From assembly GCF_009827535.1 (NCBI RefSeq), contig NZ_WTYN01000001.1, positions 434,001 through 498,000 of the forward strand: 64,000 bases of DNA, in the 5' to 3' direction. The DNA comes from Qipengyuania oceanensis. Lineage in GTDB: Bacteria > Pseudomonadota > Alphaproteobacteria > Sphingomonadales > Sphingomonadaceae. The notes beneath the pieces were generated by a model, which was not told the DNA's origin, searched no databases, and saw nothing but the letters and a program-made list of their open reading frames with translations. Below are positions 8,214-16,346 of the stretch, in pieces (the stretch's first letter is position 1; each line of letters starts with the position of its first letter). A program made the position numbers and the translations under genes.

Positions 8214-9187
8214 CGAGAAGCGAGACCGCCGTCGAGGTACCGGCTCACCACCGGCTTGGCGGCGGTTTTCGCAATCCGCCCGGCAGCCCCCGCCAGACGG
8301 CAGGTCTGCGCGACATGTTACGCTTCCTGTTCGTCGACATGCGGCGGGCGAGTGTGCCCCCGATCCCTGCCGGCCATCTAGCGGCGAACCCGCTGAGTCT
8401 CGCACAGCTGCATGAAAACGAGATCGCCTGGCTCGGCCATGCCTGTTTCGCAATGCGGATGGCAGGCCAGCTGATCCTGACCGATCCCTATCTGAGCGAA
8501 ACCGCGGGACCTGCCGGATTGGGGCCAAAGCGGTTCATACCGCCGGCAGTCAGCGCCGATGCGCTGCCCAGGCTCGATCTCATCGCGATCAGCCACAACC
8601 ACTACGATCACATCGATGCCAAGGCCCTGCGCGCCTATCGCTGGCGAGCCGAGACGCCGGTGATCTGCCCGCTCGGCGTCGGCAAGCTGATGCGCAAGCT
8701 CGGCTACGAGCAGGTCACCGAACTCGACTGGTGGCAGCGACAGGTGTTCGGCGAGCTGACGGTGAAATGCCTTCCCGCCGTCCATTTCTCGGGCCGCGGG
8801 CCATTCGATCGAAACCGCACCCTCTGGGCGAGTTTCTCATTCCTCTCGAACGAGCGCAAGGTCTGGTTCGGCGGGGACACCGCGCCCGGGCCGGTATTTC
8901 GCGAGATCGGCGAACGCGACGGCCCCTACGATCTCGCGATTGTCGGTATCGGGGCCTACGAGCCCCGCTCCATCATGCAGGCAAGCCATGCGACGCCGGA
9001 AGAAGGAATTGCGATCGCCCGCGACCTGGGTGCGAATGCCGCATTGGGCATGCACTGGGGCACCGTAATGCTGACGCCGGAAGACCCGTTCGAAGCACCG
9101 GAGCGGTTCCGAAAGGCCGCGCTGGAGCAGCAGTATGGCGAAACCAATGCGTGGATTCTGCCGATCGGCGGTAGGCGCGCCTTCTGA
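8210..9187 (+). CDS. Metallo-beta-lactamase-fold hydrolase, NAPE-PLD/UlaG-like
   Basis: This is a zinc-dependent hydrolase of the MBL superfamily with 325 residues. The metal site is visible as SHNHYDHID (HxHxDH), AVHFSGRG, FGGDTA and GMHWGT. The spacing and the DPYL segment fit the NAPE-PLD/RomA-like branch that acts on phosphodiester lipids or lactones, but the substrate cannot be read from sequence. I chose the ATG at 8210 because it overlaps the rne stop as ATGA; an earlier in-frame start lies inside rne. It is translationally coupled to rne, an unexpected partner for RNA decay. It is convergent with the following methyltransferase, only four bases apart. Confidence 0.8.
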   Translation: MTRSETAVEVPAHHRLGGGFRNPPGSPRQTAGLRDMLRFLFVDMRRASVPPIPAGHLAANPLSLAQLHENEIAWLGHACFAMRMAGQLILTDPYLSETAGPAGLGPKRFIPPAVSADALPRLDLIAISHNHYDHIDAKALRAYRWRAETPVICPLGVGKLMRKLGYEQVTELDWWQRQVFGELTVKCLPAVHFSGRGPFDRNRTLWASFSFLSNERKVWFGGDTAPGPVFREIGERDGPYDLAIVGIGAYEPRSIMQASHATPEEGIAIARDLGANAALGMHWGTVMLTPEDPFEAPERFRKAALEQQYGETNAWILPIGGRRAF

Positions 9188-9191
9188 GGCG

Positions 9192-9824
9192 TCAATTGCG
9201 CTTGTGCGCGACACCCCATTCGACCCAGCCTGCGAACTTCGGCGTGCGCTTGATGTATTTCTGGCCGAGCGGCTCGACATCGAACAGCGCCCCGCGCAAC
9301 GAACCGCCGACGGGCCGGGTCAGGTGACACCCGCCCGCGAAGGGCTTCCACACCGGCTCTATCCGCTCCTGCCAGCGCGCGACGTTCGCATCGGGCGAAC
9401 GCCCGTGTTCGAGGAAGATCAGGCGGCCTTCCGGTTTCAGGATGCGCTTGAGTTCGCTCAGCACCCGCGTTTCGTCCTGTACCGAGCACAGGGTGAAGGT
9501 GCATACGACGCTGTCGAAGGTTGATGACGCGAACGGAATGTCTTCGCCCACCCCTTCCTTCATTTCGGTATCCCACCCGTTTGCGCGCGCCCGGGTGCGC
9601 GCGTTTTCCAGCAGTTTTGCATTGGGATCGATGCCCGCGAACAGGGAAACCGCGTCACGCTTGTAATATTGCTGGTTGAGACCGCCGCCGCAGCCGATTT
9701 CGAATACCCTGCCCGTGGCAAGCGGCACCACTCGTTCCCGCAAACTCGCGATCGCAGGCATCCCGCATGCACATTCGATGACTCGCGGCACGCCATGCCG
9801 GTTCCACCAATCCGCCAAACCCAT
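9192..9824 (-). CDS. Class I SAM-dependent methyltransferase, METTL7/UbiE-like
   Basis: This 210-residue cytoplasmic methyltransferase has motif I VFEIGCGGGLNQQYY (about residues 40-54), an acidic loop GIDPNAK, motif IV VVCTFTLCSV and post-motif LKPEGRLIFLEHGRS. The segment WKPFAGGCHLTR resembles the small thiol/alkyl methyltransferases (METTL7/TMT1 type) more than UbiE. It probably acts on a small lipophilic or thiol substrate, which is inference. It has its own candidate promoter upstream (9860-9887). Confidence 0.75.
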   Translation of the reverse strand: MGLADWWNRHGVPRVIECACGMPAIASLRERVVPLATGRVFEIGCGGGLNQQYYKRDAVSLFAGIDPNAKLLENARTRARANGWDTEMKEGVGEDIPFASSTFDSVVCTFTLCSVQDETRVLSELKRILKPEGRLIFLEHGRSPDANVARWQERIEPVWKPFAGGCHLTRPVGGSLRGALFDVEPLGQKYIKRTPKFAGWVEWGVAHKRN

Positions 9825-9859
9825 TGCGTGGTCTCCCAGACACGCGCGACCGAGTGGAC

Positions 9860-9887
9860 AGGCTAGCTGCTAAACGGGGATTGGCAA
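9860..9887 (-). promoter_or_regulatory. Candidate promoter of the 9192-9824 methyltransferase
   Basis: On the minus strand TTGCCAA is followed after 13 bases by GCTAGCCT, ending about 35 bases before the ATG at 9824. The same TTGnnnn, 13-14 bases, GCTAG layout occurs before sdhB and rne and resembles the Caulobacter housekeeping promoter TTGACGS-N10-14-GCTANAWC. It is predicted from pattern only. Confidence 0.4.
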
Positions 9888-9902
9888 CAGGATTTGCGGG
9901 AG

Positions 9903-10694
9903 TCAGCCGAGCGCGACTTGCGGCGCCTGCGGTGCCAGCATCAGCCGCACGGCCTCCAGATCTTCCGGCTTGTCGACATCTACGGCAGCAAGGCCGTCTT
10001 GGGCACAGACCACGCTGGCCCGCACTCCGATACGGTCACCGACGCGCGCGATGGCCTGGGCAGCGGTGAGTTTGCCGGACAGGTAATCGAAGAGATTGCG
10101 CCATCCCAGGCGTGCGACGAGCTTCCACGGCTTCTTGCGATCGCGTTCCGCCGAGCGCCACAGTTCGAAAACCGCGCGGGCGGCGGGTGTTCGCAGGTAG
10201 AACAGGTTGCAGCCCGACCAGCTGCCATCGGCGAACTTGTAGTAGGTCCGCTTACTGCCCGGCACGGCTTTCTCGATCGTTTCACTGCGCGCGAACATCA
10301 GCGAAAAGTCTGCCGAGCGCGGTGTTTCCTCCATCAAACTGACGACCCAGTCCGACTGGAGCAGCGCATGGTCTGCGGTGGTAACGATCAGCGGGCGATC
10401 TGTCTTGTCGAGGGCGTTGAGCACGCTGGCACTCGGCCCGCCTGCGGGCTGGACGATTTCCGCGCCCAGTTCCAGTGCGCGCGCCACGACGTCGGGATGG
10501 TTGCACGACACCAGCACGCGCTTTGCGCCAGCCTGGCGCAATGCCGTGACGACCCTTTCCAGCATGGATTGGCCGGATACCTCGATCAGCGACTTGTGCC
10601 GATACCCGTCGATGAGAGCCATGGGATCCACTTCGGCGCGCGATCCAGCCAGCACCAGAGCGTCGAACGCCGGAAGAGTGGGATATTGGGACAT
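9903..10694 (-). CDS. MobA-like nucleotidyltransferase (probable polyol/sugar-phosphate cytidylyl- or nucleotidyltransferase)
   Basis: The 263-residue protein has a Rossmann-like NTP-transferase fold. The nucleotide loop reads LVLAGSR (about residues 14-20), where the usual signature is GGxGTR, followed by HKSLIEVSGQSMLERVV, a TTADHAL segment with the metal Asp, and DGSWSGCNLFYLRT. The C-terminal DVDKPEDLEAV is typical of this family. The start is the ATG at 10694; earlier in-frame starts lie in the divergent promoter. It is paralogous to the protein at 61738-62556. Its divergent neighbour is a CDP-glycerol-glycerophosphotransferase-like gene, so it likely makes the activated CDP (or NDP) donor for that enzyme. 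The substrate is unproven. Confidence 0.7.
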   Translation of the reverse strand: MSQYPTLPAFDALVLAGSRAEVDPMALIDGYRHKSLIEVSGQSMLERVVTALRQAGAKRVLVSCNHPDVVARALELGAEIVQPAGGPSASVLNALDKTDRPLIVTTADHALLQSDWVVSLMEETPRSADFSLMFARSETIEKAVPGSKRTYYKFADGSWSGCNLFYLRTPAARAVFELWRSAERDRKKPWKLVARLGWRNLFDYLSGKLTAAQAIARVGDRIGVRASVVCAQDGLAAVDVDKPEDLEAVRLMLAPQAPQVALG

Positions 10695-10717
10695 CGGTTC
10701 CGAGTGTGCGCGATATC

Positions 10718-10760
10718 GGGCATTTTCGTTTTGCTGCAAGTGCGAAATGTAAAAATGCCC
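10718..10760. promoter_or_regulatory. Inverted repeat in the divergent promoter of the surface-polymer module
   Basis: GGGCATTTT (10718-10726) and AAAATGCCC (10752-10760) are exact reverse complements with 25 bases between. The repeat sits in the 145-base gap between the nucleotidyltransferase (minus) and the glycerophosphotransferase-like gene (plus), so it could be a shared operator. Function is inferred from position and symmetry only. Confidence 0.4.
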
Positions 10761-10839
10761 CGTCAGCGCGCCAGAGCGTGGCAGTTTTACGCTTAACCAG
10801 TGGCAGGCGGTACCGAATTGCGATAGCGAGCGCGCTGCG

Positions 10840-12006
10840 ATGGCCCGGGTCCTGTTTCTCTTCAACCACGACCAGTTCCATCAGGTGGCGCACAGCCTTC
10901 CGATCGCCCTGCAACTGCGTGCGGCTGGTAGGCATGATGTGGTTCTCGCCGCGAGTACGCAGCAGATGGCCGTACACGTCGAGACTCTGGTACGTGAGGC
11001 AGGCCAGTCGGTCCCGGTCGAACGGCTGTCCCTCCATCGCGCGACATCGAGGGCATTGGCCAGTTGGCTGGACACCGTCGTTCCGGCACGGAAACTGCTG
11101 CTCTATCGCGACAATATCGAGTTCTTTCGCTCGTTCGATGCGCTCGTTACCAGCGAAAAGACCTCGCTGCTGCTCAAGTCGCGCTACGGGCTGACGGACC
11201 TGCGGATGATCCACACGCGCCACGGGGCGGGTGATCGGGCGATCGGCTTCGGGCGGGAAGCGCGCGAGTTCGACCTGACTCTCGTCTCCGGCGAGAAGAT
11301 CGCGCGGCGGCTGGTCGCAGAAGCGAACGTGGATCCGGCCCAGCTGGCAATCGTCGGCTATTCCAAGTTCGACCTGCATGGCGACAACCGCATCGCCAAC
11401 CCGTTTCCCGATCCGGATCTGCCTATCGTGCTCTATGCACCCCATCCCTCGCCGCGCCTCTCGAGCTATTATCGCTTCGGCCCGGAAGTCCTGCGACGCT
11501 TTGCCGCGAGCGAGCGATACAACCTCGTTTTCGCGCCGCATGTCATGCTCTTCGAACGAAGCCGGGTGGTGACGATCAGCCCGCCAGCCATCGCTCGTGT
11601 GCCGCAAGTTCCCGCAGAAGCGATCGAGGCTTCCAACATCCTCGTCGATCGCGGCAGCCCGGCATCGAGCGACATGAGCTATACCAACCTTGCCGATATC
11701 TACCTCGGCGATGCCAGCAGCCAGGTCTATGAATTTCTCTTCCGGCCGCGCCCTGTCGTCCACCTCGATGCGCACCAAACGCACTGGCATGGAGATCCGA
11801 ACCATGCCCACTGGAACGCGGGACCGGTATGCACCGATCCTGCGCGCATTCTCGAGACGGTGGACGAGGCGATCGCCACGCATGCGGATTTCCTGCCTAC
11901 GCAACGGCAGATGGTCGAGGATACTTTCTCCATCTCCGGCGAACCATCGAGCCGGCGTGCCGCCCAAGCCATCGAGAATTTCCTGGAAAAGGAGGGGCTC
12001 GGATGA
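10840..12006 (+). CDS. CDP-glycerol glycerophosphotransferase-like (TagB/TagF family) transferase
   Basis: The 388-residue protein has a GT-B-like fold. A HTRHGAGDR segment (about residues 124-132) corresponds to the conserved HG of the family. Further on, VLYAPHPSP, and LADIYLGDASSQVYEFLFRP near residue 287, match the donor-binding DxxSS block of CDP-glycerol glycerophosphotransferases that build teichoic acids in Gram-positives. There is no signal peptide or membrane segment, so it works at the cytoplasmic face. It is coupled by an ATGA overlap to a glycosyltransferase and divergent from a nucleotidyltransferase. I infer that it adds a phosphopolyol to a surface glycan or lipid. The family assignment is moderately secure; the donor is not known. 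Confidence 0.65.
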   Translation: MARVLFLFNHDQFHQVAHSLPIALQLRAAGRHDVVLAASTQQMAVHVETLVREAGQSVPVERLSLHRATSRALASWLDTVVPARKLLLYRDNIEFFRSFDALVTSEKTSLLLKSRYGLTDLRMIHTRHGAGDRAIGFGREAREFDLTLVSGEKIARRLVAEANVDPAQLAIVGYSKFDLHGDNRIANPFPDPDLPIVLYAPHPSPRLSSYYRFGPEVLRRFAASERYNLVFAPHVMLFERSRVVTISPPAIARVPQVPAEAIEASNILVDRGSPASSDMSYTNLADIYLGDASSQVYEFLFRPRPVVHLDAHQTHWHGDPNHAHWNAGPVCTDPARILETVDEAIATHADFLPTQRQMVEDTFSISGEPSSRRAAQAIENFLEKEGLG

Positions 12007-13097
12007 GCGATGTCCGCATCCTGTATGTCATCAATTCGATGGAGGGAGGCGGCGCGGCTTCCCCCCTCCCCGCGATCATGCGCGCGCTGGAAACTGCCGG
12101 CGCGCAGGTAAGGCTCGGGGCGCTGCTACGGCGCAACGGTAAGGCGATTCCGCCGATCGAGCGCGCGGGCTACCATGTGCATGTGCGTGACGGCGGCGAG
12201 AAGGATCACTTCGCAGCCTACCGCTGGATTGTCGCGCAGGCGCGGGAAATCGGAGCGACGCATGTCTGGACTTCGCTGTCGCGCGCGACGCTTCTCGGCC
12301 AGCTCGCCGGCAAGCGGCTGGGGCTGCCAGTGGTCAGCTGGCAGCACAATGCCTTTCTCAAGCTCTGGAACGAGCGGCTCTTGCGCTGGAACTCAGGTGC
12401 CTCGCGGTTGTGGATCGCCGATTCCGAGCAGGTTGCGCGGCTCACCGAGCAACGGCTCGATGTGGCTGCTGCCGACCTGGTCACCTGGCCGATCTTCTTC
12501 GCTGACCCGGACGCACCGCAAGCCGCGCCCTGGCAAAACGGCGAGACACTCCGGATCGGATCCCTCGGCCGACTGCACAAGGCAAAGGGCTACGATTTCC
12601 TGATCGATGCCCTGGCGCAGTTGCAGGCGGAAGGCTTCGTGCCCCCAGTCCCCTTCCAGATCGCCATCGCCGGTGAAGGCGGGCAGGAGCAGGCCTTGAG
12701 GGAGCAGTGCGAGCGACTGGGCGTGACGTCGGTCCATTTCTCCGGCTTCACCTCGGACCCCCGCGCATTTCTCGCCGCGCAGCGCCTCTATCTCCAGCCA
12801 TCGCGGCGGGAAGGCTTCTGCATCGCGGCACACGAGGCCATGCAGGCCGGCCTGCCGGTGCTGGTCAGCGCGACCGGGGAGATGCCGCACACCGTTCACG
12901 ATGGCGAGATGGGGCGGGTCGTCCCGGTCGGCGATGTCCCGGCACTTGCGGCAGCACTGCGCGATCTGCTGTCCCGACCGGAGCGCCTTGCCGCACTTGG
13001 CGCTGCCGCGCGAGGCCGCGTGCTGGAGCGTTACTCGCAGGATCGCTTCGATCGGATCGGCGCCGAAATCGTCGAGCGAATGCGCCGGATGAATTAG
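12003..13097 (+). CDS. Glycosyltransferase family 4
   Basis: This 364-residue GT-B retaining glycosyltransferase has an N-terminal acceptor domain with EGGGAASPLP. The C-terminal donor domain has IGSLGRLHKAKGYDFLIDAL, IAIAGEG and QPSRREGFCIAAHEAMQAG, which contains the E-x7-E donor motif (EGFCIAAHE). The ATG at 12003 overlaps the stop of the preceding transferase (ATGA); an upstream in-frame start lies inside that gene. It is cytoplasmic and likely adds a sugar to the same surface polymer or lipid that the upstream enzyme modifies. The sugar specificity is unknown. Confidence 0.85.
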   Translation: MSDVRILYVINSMEGGGAASPLPAIMRALETAGAQVRLGALLRRNGKAIPPIERAGYHVHVRDGGEKDHFAAYRWIVAQAREIGATHVWTSLSRATLLGQLAGKRLGLPVVSWQHNAFLKLWNERLLRWNSGASRLWIADSEQVARLTEQRLDVAAADLVTWPIFFADPDAPQAAPWQNGETLRIGSLGRLHKAKGYDFLIDALAQLQAEGFVPPVPFQIAIAGEGGQEQALREQCERLGVTSVHFSGFTSDPRAFLAAQRLYLQPSRREGFCIAAHEAMQAGLPVLVSATGEMPHTVHDGEMGRVVPVGDVPALAAALRDLLSRPERLAALGAAARGRVLERYSQDRFDRIGAEIVERMRRMN

Positions 13098-13100
13098 CCG

Positions 13101-13769
13101 TCAATAGAAGGTCGCAACTTCCCATCCGCTGCCCTGGGCCTTGCGGCGAGCTTTCGCCGAGCCATTGACCAGCACCGCGCGGTCCGACCAGTCGAACAGC
13201 GGCGCATCGCTCGCGCTGTCGGAGTAGAACACGAAATCGGCCTCGGCCCGGGTCACGCCTTCTTCGGCGAGCGCTTCCTCCATGCGGGCAACCTTGGTCG
13301 CGCCGTAGCAATTGTCGCCGCGCAGCAGCACACGACCGTCACGCGTAACCTCGTGCCCGGTCGCGATCACGCGATCGAAGCCGAGCCGCCGGCCGATCTC
13401 TTCGGCATAAAACGCCATCGCTGCCGTCACCAGCCACAGCTCGCGACCTTCGGCGCGGTCCGCATCGATCGCGCGCGCAGCGCCCGGCGCGATCCATCCC
13501 GGTGTGATGTGGTCGACATATGCCCTGCCGAGCGCGAGTGCCTGTGCATCATTGGCGAGCCGTCCGACCATCAGGCGAAGGCCGAACTGCTTGAGCGCCC
13601 CCCTCGACCACAGCCCGAGCTTGTAGCCGCCCATCGCCAGCACCCACAGCGGCAGCAGGGCCACGTGCAGCGGCGACCGGCGGCGAGCAGCGAAGATCAG
13701 GAATGGAGTGAAGCTGGCATGGCGCAGCACCGTCTTGTCGAGATCGTATAGGGCGTAAAGGCGCTTCAT
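13101..13769 (-). CDS. HAD-IB family phosphatase
   Basis: This 222-residue HAD hydrolase of the SerB/CicA type has motif I YDLDKTVL at the N-terminus (nucleophile Asp), motif II LVTAAM and motif [18 protein letters not shown] hydrophobic helix-rich cap follows motif I (residues about 30-60), a pattern found in phosphatases of lipid or phosphoserine-like substrates. I chose the ATG at 13769, with AAGG nine bases upstream, over a GTG at 13778. It is convergent with the glycosyltransferase and could dephosphorylate an intermediate of that module or of phospholipids; this is inference. Confidence 0.75.
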   Translation of the reverse strand: MKRLYALYDLDKTVLRHASFTPFLIFAARRRSPLHVALLPLWVLAMGGYKLGLWSRGALKQFGLRLMVGRLANDAQALALGRAYVDHITPGWIAPGAARAIDADRAEGRELWLVTAAMAFYAEEIGRRLGFDRVIATGHEVTRDGRVLLRGDNCYGATKVARMEEALAEEGVTRAEADFVFYSDSASDAPLFDWSDRAVLVNGSAKARRKAQGSGWEVATFY

Positions 13770-13838
13770 CGACCGCACCCTTGGCGCGGCGTTGCGCCGC
13801 GTTCAAGACCACTGGCATTAAAAGCATTGCTGCCACGC

Positions 13839-13866
13839 TTGCCCTCGCCGCACGAGACGCTAGAGA
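13839..13866 (+). promoter_or_regulatory. Candidate sdhB promoter
   Basis: TTGCCCT (13839-13845), 13 bases, then GCTAGAGA (13859-13866) lies 31 bases before the sdhB ATG. The -10 matches the first six positions of the Caulobacter GCTANAWC element. Pattern evidence only. Confidence 0.4.
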
Positions 13867-13897
13867 GGGGCGCACAGCAAAGGATCACGGTCGACCC

Positions 13898-14680
13898 ATG
13901 GCGCAATTCACGCTTCCGAAGAATTCCAAGATCACCGGCAAGACGCGCGAACATCGCGCGCAAGGCGGCGGGCGTGTCCGCAAGTTCAAGATCTATCGCT
14001 ACGATCCCGACAGCGGCGAAAACCCCCGCTACGATACGTTCGAAATCGATCTCGACGATTGCGGACCGATGGTTCTCGACGCCCTCTTCAAGATCAAGAA
14101 CGAGATCGACCCCACGCTCACCTTCCGCCGCTCCTGCCGCGAAGGTATCTGCGGGTCATGCTCGATGAACCTCAACGGGAAGAACGGGCTCGCCTGCACG
14201 ACCGCGATCGAGGACCTCAATGGCGAGATCCGCATCACCCCGCTGCCGAGCATGGACGTGATCAAGGACCTGGTCCCCGATTTCACGCATTTCTACGCGC
14301 AATATGCCTCCATTCGGCCCTGGCTGCAGACCGTCAGCCCCACGCCGAGCGGCAAGGAACGTCTGCAAACCCCGGAACAGCGCGAGAAGCTCGACGGCCT
14401 TTACGAGTGCATCCTGTGCGCCTGCTGCTCGACCGCCTGCCCGAGCTACTGGTGGAACAGCGACAAGTTCCTCGGCCCCGCGATCCTGTTGCAGGCCTAT
14501 CGCTGGCTGGCCGACAGCCGCGACGAGATGACGGGCGAGCGGCTCGACAGTCTCGAAGACCCTTTCCGTCTCTACCGCTGCCACACGATCATGAACTGCG
14601 CCAACGTCTGCCCCAAGGGTCTCAGCCCGGCGAAGGCGATCGCGGAAACCAAGAAGATGATCGCCGAACGGGCCATCTGA
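13898..14680 (+). CDS. sdhB: Succinate dehydrogenase iron-sulfur subunit
   Basis: This is the iron-sulfur subunit of complex II. It passes electrons from the flavoprotein to ubiquinone at the inner membrane. The 260-residue protein has the [2Fe-2S] cluster region [10 protein letters not shown] plus a later Cys (LACTT), then [12 protein letters not shown] for [4Fe-4S] and [14 protein letters not shown] for [3Fe-4S]. The start is the ATG at 13898 (MAQFTLPK). The sdhC, sdhD and sdhA genes are not next to it: upstream is an unrelated minus-strand HAD gene. Downstream, a thioesterase, zapE and pirin follow on the same strand, so sdhB heads a four-gene unit ended by the terminator at 17054-17089. 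Confidence 0.96.
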   Translation: MAQFTLPKNSKITGKTREHRAQGGGRVRKFKIYRYDPDSGENPRYDTFEIDLDDCGPMVLDALFKIKNEIDPTLTFRRSCREGICGSCSMNLNGKNGLACTTAIEDLNGEIRITPLPSMDVIKDLVPDFTHFYAQYASIRPWLQTVSPTPSGKERLQTPEQREKLDGLYECILCACCSTACPSYWWNSDKFLGPAILLQAYRWLADSRDEMTGERLDSLEDPFRLYRCHTIMNCANVCPKGLSPAKAIAETKKMIAERAI

Positions 14681-14687
14681 TCGCGGC

Positions 14688-15146
14688 ATGGCATTGCGCG
14701 ACGAGGTATTCGATCACGGGCCCGACCCGGATAATCCGGGCTGGCGGAACTGGAACCTGCGCGACGAGACGCTGTTCAACGCGGCCGTCATGGGCAAGCT
14801 CATCACCCGTGTCGACGAAGACGGCAAATGCCGCCTGCGGATGTTTCCGGAACGCAGGCACACCAACCTCCAGGGGATCATCCACGGCGCGATCACCCTG
14901 TCGCTGATCGACATCGCACTGTTCGCGACAATGCACACGATCGGAACCGGCAATGCCGGCCCGTCGGTAACGCTGGAACTTTCCAGCCAGTTCATCGGCG
15001 GCGGCGATCCGGCGCGCCCGCTCGATGCCGTGACGGAGATCATGCGCGAAACCGGCAAGCTGGTGTTCGTGCGTGGCGAGGTCGTGCAGGGCGAGGATCG
15101 CGTCGCGGCGTATTCGGGCATCGTGCGCAAGTTCCTGCCACGATGA
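14688..15146 (+). CDS. PaaI/hotdog-fold thioesterase
   Basis: This 152-residue single hotdog domain has the helix-capping segment NLQGIIHGAITLSLIDIALFATM and a following beta strand SVTLELSSQFIG, as in the PaaI/4HBT family of acyl-CoA thioesterases. These work as cytoplasmic tetramers that hydrolyse aryl- or medium-chain acyl-CoA. Which acyl-CoA is used is unknown. It starts eight bases after the sdhB stop codon and precedes zapE by seven bases. Confidence 0.8.
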   Translation: MALRDEVFDHGPDPDNPGWRNWNLRDETLFNAAVMGKLITRVDEDGKCRLRMFPERRHTNLQGIIHGAITLSLIDIALFATMHTIGTGNAGPSVTLELSSQFIGGGDPARPLDAVTEIMRETGKLVFVRGEVVQGEDRVAAYSGIVRKFLPR

Positions 15147-15153
15147 TGCCGGC

Positions 15154-16275
15154 ATGACCGGAATGCTCGCCCGCTACGATGCCCTGGTCGATGGCGGGGA
15201 ACTGAAGCCGGACGAGGCACAGCGCGCAGCGGCGCAGGCGCTGGATGCTCTCCAGACCCGACTGGAAGAGACGAGGCCCGCAAAACGCGGCCTGCTGTCG
15301 TCGCTGTTCGGTTCCGACGAGAGCGCACCTCCGCGCGGGATCTACATGTGGGGCGGTGTCGGCCGCGGCAAGTCGATGCTGATGGATCTGTTCGTCGAGA
15401 CGCTGGCGATCGAACGAAAGCGCCGCGTCCATTTCCATGCCTTCATGCTGGAAGTCGATCGCCTGATCCGCGAGGAGCGTGCCAAGGAAACGGGCGACCC
15501 GATCGCGCCTGTCGCCGCCCGCATCGCGCAAGGCGTGCGTTGCCTCGCCTTCGACGAAATGGTGGTCAACAACACCGCCGATGCGGCGATCATGAGCCGG
15601 CTGTTCACCGCCCTGATCCACGACGAGGGCGTGACCGTGGTTACCACCTCAAACCGCCCTCCCCGCGATCTCTACAAGGACGGGCTGAACCGATCGCTCT
15701 TCCTGCCTTTCATCGACCTCGTGCAGGCGCAGCTCGACGTGATCGAGCTGAACGGCCCGACCGATTACCGGCTCGACCGGCTCGGCGATCTAGACAGCTG
15801 GCACACGCCGCTTGGAGACGGGGCCACGGCACAGGTGCGCGAGGCGTTTTTCCGCCTGACCGACTACAAGCCCGAAGATGCCGAGCATGTCCCCAGCGGC
15901 GAACTGGACCTGGCCGGCGGGCGCCGGCTCCATGTACCGAAAAGCCTCAAGGGTGTCGGGGTTTTCAGTTTCAAGCGGCTGTGCGGCGAGAACCGCGGAG
16001 CGGCCGACTATCTGGCCATCGCGCAGGCGTTTCACACGGTGATCGTCGTCGGCATCCCGCGCATGGGGCCGGAAAACCGCAACGAGGCGATCCGCTTCAC
16101 CAAGCTCGTCGACGCGCTCTACGAGAACAACGTCAAGCTGTTCGCCACCGCCGCAGCGGAGCCGGAAGACCTCTACGTAAGCGGCGATGGCGCCTTCGAG
16201 TTCGAGCGCACCGTCAGTCGCCTGAAGGAAATGCAGAGCAAGGACTACATGGAACTCGGCCACGGGGTCTCTTGA
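15154..16275 (+). CDS. zapE: Cell division protein ZapE / AFG1-family AAA+ ATPase
   Basis: The 373-residue P-loop ATPase has Walker A GGVGRGKSMLMD (about residues 64-75), the conserved HFHAFM after it, Walker B CLAFDEMVV, and sensor TSNRPP. ZapE associates with the Z-ring in stressed or anaerobic E. coli; the mitochondrial homologue AFG1 handles respiratory-complex subunits. Being placed just after sdhB fits a respiratory-complex link, which is inference. I chose the ATG at 15154, because the earlier in-frame start lies within the thioesterase gene. Confidence 0.88.
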   Translation: MTGMLARYDALVDGGELKPDEAQRAAAQALDALQTRLEETRPAKRGLLSSLFGSDESAPPRGIYMWGGVGRGKSMLMDLFVETLAIERKRRVHFHAFMLEVDRLIREERAKETGDPIAPVAARIAQGVRCLAFDEMVVNNTADAAIMSRLFTALIHDEGVTVVTTSNRPPRDLYKDGLNRSLFLPFIDLVQAQLDVIELNGPTDYRLDRLGDLDSWHTPLGDGATAQVREAFFRLTDYKPEDAEHVPSGELDLAGGRRLHVPKSLKGVGVFSFKRLCGENRGAADYLAIAQAFHTVIVVGIPRMGPENRNEAIRFTKLVDALYENNVKLFATAAAEPEDLYVSGDGAFEFERTVSRLKEMQSKDYMELGHGVS

Positions 16276-16346
16276 ACGCGGCGGGCGTAACACCATATCA
16301 TCGTCATTCCGGCGGACAAACTCTCCCCGCCGATGTGAGACTACCC

